Assembly: GCA_934539245.1 (NCBI GenBank) | Contig: CAKTCK010000038.1 | Coordinates: 1-18,283, forward strand | Direction of reading: 5' to 3' | DNA length: 18,283 nt | From: an uncultured Faecalibacterium sp. | Lineage (GTDB): Bacteria; Bacillota; Clostridia; Oscillospirales; Ruminococcaceae | Part shown: piece after piece, positions 14,487 through 18,283 of the stretch | Layout of the letters: every line of letters begins with the position of its first letter | How positions within the stretch are numbered: position 1 is the stretch's first letter | Made by a program: the position numbers and the translations under genes | The notes under the pieces: generated by a model | The model's database searches: none | The model's input: only the letters and a program-made list of their open reading frames with translations | Told to the model about the DNA's origin: nothing

Positions 14487-15035
14487 TCAATCTTTCAGGT
14501 AGAGGGTGTTGATAGAATCGATGTAACGTGGTTTTGTCTGCACTGTGCCCAGCAGAGTCTGTAAGGCGCAGGCGTAGATATCTTCGCGCTGGTGCTGCAA
14601 AGCGGCTTTGTCACCCAGCTTCAGCAGGAGCTTAGCGGCATCCACCCGGCTATTGTTGAGTCGAGCCTGCGCCTCCATCTCGCGGGCACCCATGGCGGGC
14701 ATGGCTGATTTAATCTCCTGTGCCTTGAGCTTATCCTCCATCATATTGAAGGCCTGAATGTACTTGAGTTTCCACATCAGAGCTTCTTTCCCTGTAAAGC
14801 CCATGGCCAGCAGGGTAAAGCCGTCGCGGTTCATGTAGTACATGGGCATCTTTCTGTTTTGGACGGTCGTGTATTCGTCTTTATAGAACATTTGGAGGAG
14901 AGCGGAATTTTCCGCTATCATCTTTCGGATAGCCTCAAGGACGTCTTTATGTTCTTTTCCAAACTGCTCGGCCACATCACGGCTGGAAACAGCAGGCTGA
15001 CCGTCGCGCTGGTAAACAATAACATTCTCTGTCAT
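14487..15035 (-). CDS. Rha-family phage regulatory protein
   Basis: The 182-residue protein has an N-terminal Rha (pRha) domain at about residues 14-103: AVSSRDVAEQFGKEHKDVLEAI, then YYMNRDGFTLLAMGFTGKEALMWKLKYIQAFNMME, which is highly typical. The C-terminal part is helical (RLNNSRVDAAKLLLKLGDKAALQHQREDIYACALQTLLG) and resembles the extensions of other phage antirepressor-like proteins. Rha proteins are phage-encoded regulators; their exact role is poorly known. ATG 15035 overlaps the TGA of the preceding gene as ATGA, and the local binding site (GGGGTGG) is weak, so translation is probably coupled. A longer frame to 15155 is rejected because it runs through the upstream gene. Confidence 0.88.
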   Translation of the reverse strand: MTENVIVYQRDGQPAVSSRDVAEQFGKEHKDVLEAIRKMIAENSALLQMFYKDEYTTVQNRKMPMYYMNRDGFTLLAMGFTGKEALMWKLKYIQAFNMMEDKLKAQEIKSAMPAMGAREMEAQARLNNSRVDAAKLLLKLGDKAALQHQREDIYACALQTLLGTVQTKPRYIDSINTLYLKD

Positions 15036-15289
15036 ACTGCCACCCCATTGCAATTCTGTTCGAGAGCTTTCTGCCGATTGGACTCTTTTAACAGATGATG
15101 ATAGTTGCGTTCGTCGGCTTCCAGCTGGGATTGATACCGCCGGGCAGCCTCCCACACAGCATCCAGCGCGCAGCGAATGGCGACGTCCTTGCTGTTCTTA
15201 ACAGAATACTGTTGAAATGCTTGCGTAAAGATTTTGCGTGCAGTGCAGCACTCGCTGACAGAAGGGGAGAAATGCTGAGATTTTTGCAT
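15032..15289 (-). CDS. Unknown 85-residue phage protein coupled to rha
   Basis: This 85-residue frame starts at ATG 15289, seven bases after GAGGT, and its TGA overlaps the rha ATG. The product is predicted helical and charged, with a CTARKIFTQAFQQYSV segment and a conserved-looking ALDAVWEAARRYQSQLE helix. I recognise no family, membrane segment or metal site. Its tight coupling to rha suggests a joint regulatory or accessory role (inference). The frame extends to 15355, but without a binding site and into the inverted repeat. In front of it lies the 124-base gap with the small-RNA candidate on the other strand. Confidence 0.7.
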   Translation of the reverse strand: MQKSQHFSPSVSECCTARKIFTQAFQQYSVKNSKDVAIRCALDAVWEAARRYQSQLEADERNYHHLLKESNRQKALEQNCNGVAV

Positions 15290-15308
15290 AATAGATACCT
15301 CAAATCGT

Positions 15309-15337
15309 TTGTAAAACCTTTGAGGTCGTGGTATAAT
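15309..15337 (+). promoter_or_regulatory. Strong promoter for a putative small RNA
   Basis: TTGTAA (15309-15314) and a perfect TATAAT (15332-15337) are exactly 17 bases apart, with TGG before the -10 box. It reads on the plus strand, opposite to the surrounding genes, and no protein gene lies downstream on that strand. Confidence 0.6.
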
Positions 15338-15360
15338 AGATTTACCGAATCTCAAAGGTT
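15315..15360. promoter_or_regulatory. Inverted repeat framing the small-RNA promoter (possible operator)
   Basis: AACCTTTGAG (15315-15324) and CTCAAAGGTT (15351-15360) are perfect 10-bp inverted arms 26 bases apart. The -10 box lies almost at the centre of symmetry; the left arm fills part of the promoter spacer and the right arm covers the expected start region. This suits a looping or dimeric repressor. On a minus-strand transcript it would instead form a hairpin ahead of the 85-residue gene. Confidence 0.5.
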
Positions 15361-15424
15361 TGGTGTGGTAAGAGCTTTTGACGAAACTTGTCTAGGGTGG
15401 CGTCAAAGGCTCTTTATTTTTTGG
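15344..15424 (+). ncRNA. Putative phage small RNA of about 80 bases
   Basis: The predicted transcript runs from about 15344 to the T-run at about 15420. Its 3' half is a 13-bp stem (15371-15383 with 15401-15413, one G-U pair) with a 17-base loop, followed by TTATTTTTT, a convincing intrinsic terminator. It contains no plausible reading frame. It is antisense to the gap before the 85-residue gene and, at its 3' end, to the last bases of the ribbon-helix-helix gene. The combination of promoter and terminator with nothing else between them is the evidence. Targets are unknown. Confidence 0.45.
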
Positions 15425-15590
15425 TTAGCCGCTCATACAGCTCTTTTATGCCCTTGCGAATGACATCCGCTTTTGTCAATCCGGTTCGTTCACAGCAGAT
15501 TTCAAGCATTCGAATATCTTCGTCAGACATTCTAATTCTTGTATCGTGTGTTTTAGGGGCTGTTGTTGGCCTGCCTGTTCTTGGCGACAC
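15414..15590 (-). CDS. Ribbon-helix-helix (CopG/Arc-like) DNA-binding protein
   Basis: The 58-residue protein has a basic RTGRPTTAPKTHDT arm, then a beta strand (DTRIRM) and two helices (SDEDIRMLEICCERTGLTKADVIRKGIKELYERL), the ribbon-helix-helix layout with the G-L-T-K-A-D-V-I-R turn seen in many Clostridia and phage copies. It probably binds DNA as a dimer. The start is taken at GTG 15590, since AGGTGA lies about six bases upstream; GTG at 15599 overlaps that site. Upstream is a nested palindrome over its own promoter, so autoregulation is likely (inference). No toxin gene is adjacent, so an antitoxin role is not supported. Confidence 0.78.
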   Translation of the reverse strand: MSPRTGRPTTAPKTHDTRIRMSDEDIRMLEICCERTGLTKADVIRKGIKELYERLTKK

Positions 15591-15602
15591 TGGAATCACC
15601 TC

Positions 15603-15651
15603 ACTTTTGTGTTACCATAAGTATGGTATCATTCGGTTACACAAAAGTCAA
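15603..15651 (-). promoter_or_regulatory. Promoter and nested-palindrome operator of the ribbon-helix-helix gene
   Basis: On the minus strand TTGACT (15646-15651) and TACCAT (15623-15628) are spaced by 17 bases. A perfect 7-bp palindrome TACCATA-AG-TATGGTA (15613-15628) covers the -10 box. An outer inverted repeat, with one mismatch in 14 (15603-15616 with 15635-15648), spans the region to the -35 box. This is the expected place for an autoregulatory operator. Confidence 0.6.
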
Positions 15652-15666
15652 GACCTTTTGGAAAGA

Positions 15667-15933
15667 TTACTGCACCCGCTTCTTCTGCCGCTCAAATTCC
15701 TCGTCCGCCTTGATGGCCTCCGGCGTGAAAGAGTTATTCTTCCACCATGCCACAAGAGCGGTGACAGTGGTAATGCCCGCCGTCACCAGCTGCTCCACGG
15801 TGGTGCTCTCGATGGGTAGCACAGGCTTGCCCAAGGCGCTCAGCACCTGATTGGTCAGAGCCAGCAGCAGGCAGGCGGTGCGGGCAATAGTACCGGCAGA
15901 AATGGTGGGTGCATTGTAAGTATGTGCTTTCAT
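15667..15933 (-). CDS. Phage holin (SPP1-like family)
   Basis: The 88-residue protein has two membrane segments, about residues 17-35 (ARTACLLLALTNQVLSALG) and 48-64 (QLVTAGITTVTALVAWW), followed by the family-typical WWKNNSFTPEAIKADEE and a charged tail. Holins of this type form membrane lesions that let the endolysin reach peptidoglycan at the end of the lytic cycle. ATG 15933 follows AAGGA at eight bases. It is in the lysis cassette with the M15 peptidase; 17 bases separate it from the membrane/coiled-coil gene upstream. Confidence 0.88.
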   Translation of the reverse strand: MKAHTYNAPTISAGTIARTACLLLALTNQVLSALGKPVLPIESTTVEQLVTAGITTVTALVAWWKNNSFTPEAIKADEEFERQKKRVQ

Positions 15934-15950
15934 GTTCAGAATCCTTTCTT

Positions 15951-16268
15951 TCAGTTGATGATAGCGCGGATGCCGCGCTTGGCAACAAAATTGCGCTGTT
16001 CGTGTTTTACTGCGGCCGCATAGTCAAGAGCGGCGTGCATATCGCCGTTGCAGTGAGCATCCGGGATGCGTTGCACGGCTCTTGCAGTGGCCTCGCCTAG
16101 TGCGATGGCCGCGAGAGAGCTTTCGTACAGATGTGTTTCAAACTCCTCTCGGGCTCTCTCGGCGGCTTCCTGCTGCTTTTCCTGACGCTCAATGCGTCGT
16201 TTCAGCATCCAGATCAAGAAGCCCAGTACGCTGGTCGGGATGCCAGCGGCTACGATCACAGTCCACAT
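15951..16268 (-). CDS. Small phage membrane protein with coiled coil
   Basis: The 105-residue product has a single N-terminal membrane segment (about 4-21), a positively charged edge KRRIERQ, then a coiled coil (about 24-50, rich in E, Q, A, R) and a C-terminal helical part with GEATARAVQRIPDAHCNGDMHAALDYAAAVKHEQRNF. I recall similar proteins beside holins in Clostridia prophages, without assigned function. The topology fits an accessory lysis protein, such as a spanin-like or antiholin factor, but this is not demonstrated. ATG 16268 follows GGGGGTG at six bases; 13 bases separate it from the endolysin stop. Confidence 0.75.
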   Translation of the reverse strand: MWTVIVAAGIPTSVLGFLIWMLKRRIERQEKQQEAAERAREEFETHLYESSLAAIALGEATARAVQRIPDAHCNGDMHAALDYAAAVKHEQRNFVAKRGIRAIIN

Positions 16269-16281
16269 TGGTATCACCCCC

Positions 16282-16695
16282 TTACAGCGTCCATCTGCTC
16301 TTATTGGGGCGGGTGTCAACGTGAACCCAGCCCTTTGCCCGGCCCGCCTTGACAGGGTAGCGGCCAACGCCGCCCCAGCTGGGCATCAGGCTTTCGGCGT
16401 AGGCGGCTACATCCTCTACGCTGGTGCCCGACACCTGAATGTCCGCAGCGCGGCCAAGCAGGTGCTGGCTGCTCTTGGAGCCGCCCACCTTGGCGTTATG
16501 TGCGGAGGTTCGGTAGCCGCTGGTAATGGTCACCGCCTTGCCGAAATGCTCCCGGATGCACTGGAGCAGCAGCACCAGCGCTTCATCCACAAGGATCTCG
16601 TCAGAACCGTCCTTGCAGCGAAACTCCCGCACACGGAAACCCGGTGCCAGCAGCGTTGCGCTGTCCTTGGCAAGGCTGTATTGCTTGATTGCCAT
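16282..16695 (-). CDS. M15-family peptidase, phage endolysin
   Basis: The 137-residue protein is a zinc peptidase of the M15 (M15_3-like) group. It has EFRCKDGSDEILVDEAL, TITSGYRTSAHNAKVGG and the zinc-site pattern H78-x6-D85 (SQHLLGRAADI) with H125 in WVHVDTR, so all three ligands are present. These enzymes cut the peptide stem of peptidoglycan. No signal peptide is seen, which agrees with export through the holin encoded two genes downstream. No cell-wall-binding domain is present, so it is only the catalytic module. ATG 16695 follows AGGAGGT at about eight bases. Confidence 0.92.
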   Translation of the reverse strand: MAIKQYSLAKDSATLLAPGFRVREFRCKDGSDEILVDEALVLLLQCIREHFGKAVTITSGYRTSAHNAKVGGSKSSQHLLGRAADIQVSGTSVEDVAAYAESLMPSWGGVGRYPVKAGRAKGWVHVDTRPNKSRWTL

Positions 16696-16715
16696 AGTCT
16701 TTTACCTCCTGATAA

Positions 16716-18167
16716 TTATTGGAACGCGCCGGATACGGCCTCGATATAGCCGCCGGTGCCAGATGAACCACGGGCAACACTGATGCGGAAGTTGAACGCC
16801 GCACCTTTGGACGCAATCGCGTTTGAAAAGAGGATATTCCTGCTGTTTTTGACCTCCGCAGTTACATCCTGCCAGACAGGCGATACATCGAGGGCGTTGT
16901 TAGTGGCCTCCACCTTGTAGGCAGCATCCGACGGGATGCTGCCAGTTACAGACAGAGCTGCCGCCGTGATGGGGCTTGCGGCAGTCAGCGGCTTTGCCAG
17001 CGTAATGGTGGCATTATAGACAGCCTTAGTAAAGGTTGCCGTCTTGGAAGCGCTGAGACTGCCATCACTAACGGTTACTTGCAAGGCATGGTCGCCGTTG
17101 AGCAAGCACTGGAACCCTGCTACAGTGTTGGTTTGCTCAAAGGTGAGGGCTGTGCCACTGGCAACGTTTCGTTGGGTCTTGATAGCGTTGCCATCCAGCT
17201 GCTCCGTAACAGTGAGTTTGTCGCCGTCCGCGTCGCTGACGGTGTAGTTCCACGCGAATGGGGCATCTTTTGTACCGAGGCTGCTTGTTGCGGAAATAGT
17301 TGGCACACTGTTATTGATAATCGTGCGGGTTGCCGAGGTGGTATAGCCGGACTGCGCGTTGTAGCTGTCGTAAGCCTTGACGCGGTACGCCACCGTAGCC
17401 CAGCCCTTGGTAATGGTGTCTGTGTAGGTCAGGGCGCTGCCCTTGTACACCTGCGTATAAGCCGAACCGCCAACACTGCGCTCCAAGATGTATCCAGAGA
17501 GGTTGCCGTCAGCATCAGTAGCAGCAGCCCACCTGATGGTCAGATAGCTGCCGCCGTTGACCGCATCCGGCACCGTGATGGTTGCAGGTGCCGTTGGGGC
17601 ACTGTTGTTAATGACTGTGCGTGTGGCCGAGGTGGTGTAGTCGGACTGTGCGTCGTAGCTGTCGTAAGCCTTGACGCGGTACGCCACCGTAGCCCAGCCT
17701 TTGGTAATAGTGTCGGTATAAGTCAGGGCATCGCCCTTGTACACCTGCGTATAAGCCGAACCGCCAACACTGCGCTCCAAGATGTATCCAGAGAGGTTGC
17801 CGTCAGCATCAGTAGCAGCAGCCCACGAGATCGCCAGCGTGCCGCCACCCTGAACATTGCTCGGAACAGTGATGGACGGCGGGGCAGTTGGGGCGCTGTT
17901 GGGAGTCACTTCGTTGGAATATCCAAACACCGAGTAAGTCGGACCGTAGATATTGACGCTATAGAACACACTGGTGGTGCCTGCGGGAATCGTGTCGGTG
18001 AAACTATTGCTCTCACCGCCGCCGCCAGTGTATACCAAAGTCTGGCTGTTACCGCGGTTACGATAAGCGCGCACACCCCACACACTATCAGTAAGATCAT
18101 AGGGGTAGAAGCGCACGGTTACAGTATTCTGAGATGTAAATTGAACCTCGACGTCTATTCTTGCCAT
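16716..18167 (-). CDS. Phage tail/fibre protein with two near-identical Fn3 domains
   Basis: The 483-residue protein has an N-terminal beta-rich domain (1-90), two fibronectin type III-like repeats of 98 residues (about 92-189 and 190-287), a further Ig-like domain with WNYTVSDADGDKLTVTEQLDG (about 288-380), and a C-terminal domain ending IEAVSGAF. Such proteins usually decorate phage tails or fibres and bind surface sugars. The start ATG 18167 follows AAGGGGG at seven bases. It sits directly before the endolysin, as late tail genes do. No catalytic motif or signal peptide is visible. Receptor-binding or decoration roles are inference. Confidence 0.82.
   Translation of the reverse strand: MARIDVEVQFTSQNTVTVRFYPYDLTDSVWGVRAYRNRGNSQTLVYTGGGGESNSFTDTIPAGTTSVFYSVNIYGPTYSVFGYSNEVTPNSAPTAPPSITVPSNVQGGGTLAISWAAATDADGNLSGYILERSVGGSAYTQVYKGDALTYTDTITKGWATVAYRVKAYDSYDAQSDYTTSATRTVINNSAPTAPATITVPDAVNGGSYLTIRWAAATDADGNLSGYILERSVGGSAYTQVYKGSALTYTDTITKGWATVAYRVKAYDSYNAQSGYTTSATRTIINNSVPTISATSSLGTKDAPFAWNYTVSDADGDKLTVTEQLDGNAIKTQRNVASGTALTFEQTNTVAGFQCLLNGDHALQVTVSDGSLSASKTATFTKAVYNATITLAKPLTAASPITAAALSVTGSIPSDAAYKVEATNNALDVSPVWQDVTAEVKNSRNILFSNAIASKGAAFNFRISVARGSSGTGGYIEAVSGAFQ
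17439..17532 (-). repeat. 94-bp direct repeat, copy 1 (Fn3 repeat 2)
   Basis: It is identical in all 94 bases to 17733-17826, at a distance of 294 bases (98 codons). It encodes the segment from DADGNLSG to VYKG of the second Fn3 domain. Confidence 0.95.
17733..17826 (-). repeat. 94-bp direct repeat, copy 2 (Fn3 repeat 1)
   Basis: It is identical to 17439-17532. It encodes the same segment in the first Fn3 domain, while flanking parts of the two domains differ at scattered positions. Confidence 0.95.
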
Positions 18168-18178
18168 AATATTCCCCC

Positions 18179-18283
18179 TTAAAATTCGATTCGAGCCATA
18201 GACGCGTTCCACACGCCGGACACGGTGGTATTATCCAAGGCTTCAAACGTAACAGTAAAGGCATTCTGGGTGATATCGGTAGC
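18179..18283 (-). CDS. C-terminal end of an upstream phage tail gene (partial)
   Basis: An open frame enters from the right edge and ends at TAA 18179-18181; 34 codons are visible, reading ATDITQNAFTVTFEAL... to ...VWNASMARIEF. The gap to the fibre gene is 11 bases, so both are in one operon. The stretch looks like a beta-rich tail protein C-terminus. Too little is present for a family call. Confidence 0.65.
   Translation of the reverse strand, partial: ATDITQNAFTVTFEALDNTTVSGVWNASMARIEF

Noticed and set aside
15414..15590. Toxin-antitoxin pair
   Set aside because: The ribbon-helix-helix gene has no adjacent toxin frame on either side.
17439..17826. CRISPR-like repeat
   Set aside because: Two coding direct repeats with 200 bases between, inside one reading frame; not an array.
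17079..18182. 367-codon plus-strand frame opposite the Fn3 protein
   Set aside because: It reproduces the Fn3 repeats in antisense and has no ribosome binding site.

Overview
The window looks like chromosome from a GC-rich, low-redundancy Clostridia genome, most likely Oscillospiraceae/Ruminococcaceae (Faecalibacterium-like). This placement is an inference. It rests on the strong AGGAGG-type ribosome binding sites, the pairing of a separate FchA cyclohydrolase with a FolD-type dehydrogenase, the Firmicutes order SRP RNA-dnaX-ybaB-recR, and a GTCACC/GGTGAC hairpin element of a kind common in these genomes. About 14.1 kb of host core genome is followed by about 4.2 kb of prophage.

Host part, left to right. 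A minus-strand folate operon (5-formyl-THF cyclo-ligase, fchA, folD; 144-2219) is divergent from glyA (2450-3703), so the one-carbon folate enzymes sit back to back on one intergenic region. A corrinoid adenosyltransferase gene follows the glyA terminator. After an intergenic hairpin repeat comes a minus-strand operon reading uracil-DNA glycosylase, a P-loop ATPase of unknown role, and a Rad3/DinG-like helicase with an N-terminal Cas4-like nuclease domain (8683 down to 4454). Its promoter overlaps, head to head, that of pta (8880-9905). Next are the SRP RNA gene, dnaX, ybaB and recR (9999-13099), which form the conserved replication/recombination cluster, and then smpB with the tmRNA gene ssrA (13201-14106), the trans-translation pair.

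Prophage part. Directly after the tmRNA 3' end the base composition drops and phage genes begin. They read mainly on the minus strand towards the tmRNA. From the right edge: the end of a tail protein gene, a tail/fibre protein with two near-identical Fn3 repeats, an M15 peptidase endolysin, a small membrane/coiled-coil protein and a holin. Between the lysis genes and the attachment site is an accessory patch with a ribbon-helix-helix regulator, a putative small RNA, an 85-residue unknown protein translationally coupled to a Rha-family regulator, and a 61-residue protein on the plus strand. No integrase is present; in a prophage of this polarity it would lie at the other end, beyond the right edge.

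The most interesting signals are as follows. The prophage accessory patch combines a candidate orphan small RNA (promoter about 15309-15337, terminator about 15371-15420) with a nested-palindrome operator over the promoter of the ribbon-helix-helix gene. The FolD lacks the catalytic lysine for cyclohydrolase and sits beside FchA. The repair operon carries an uncharacterised ATPase. No clearly new multi-gene defence system was recognised.
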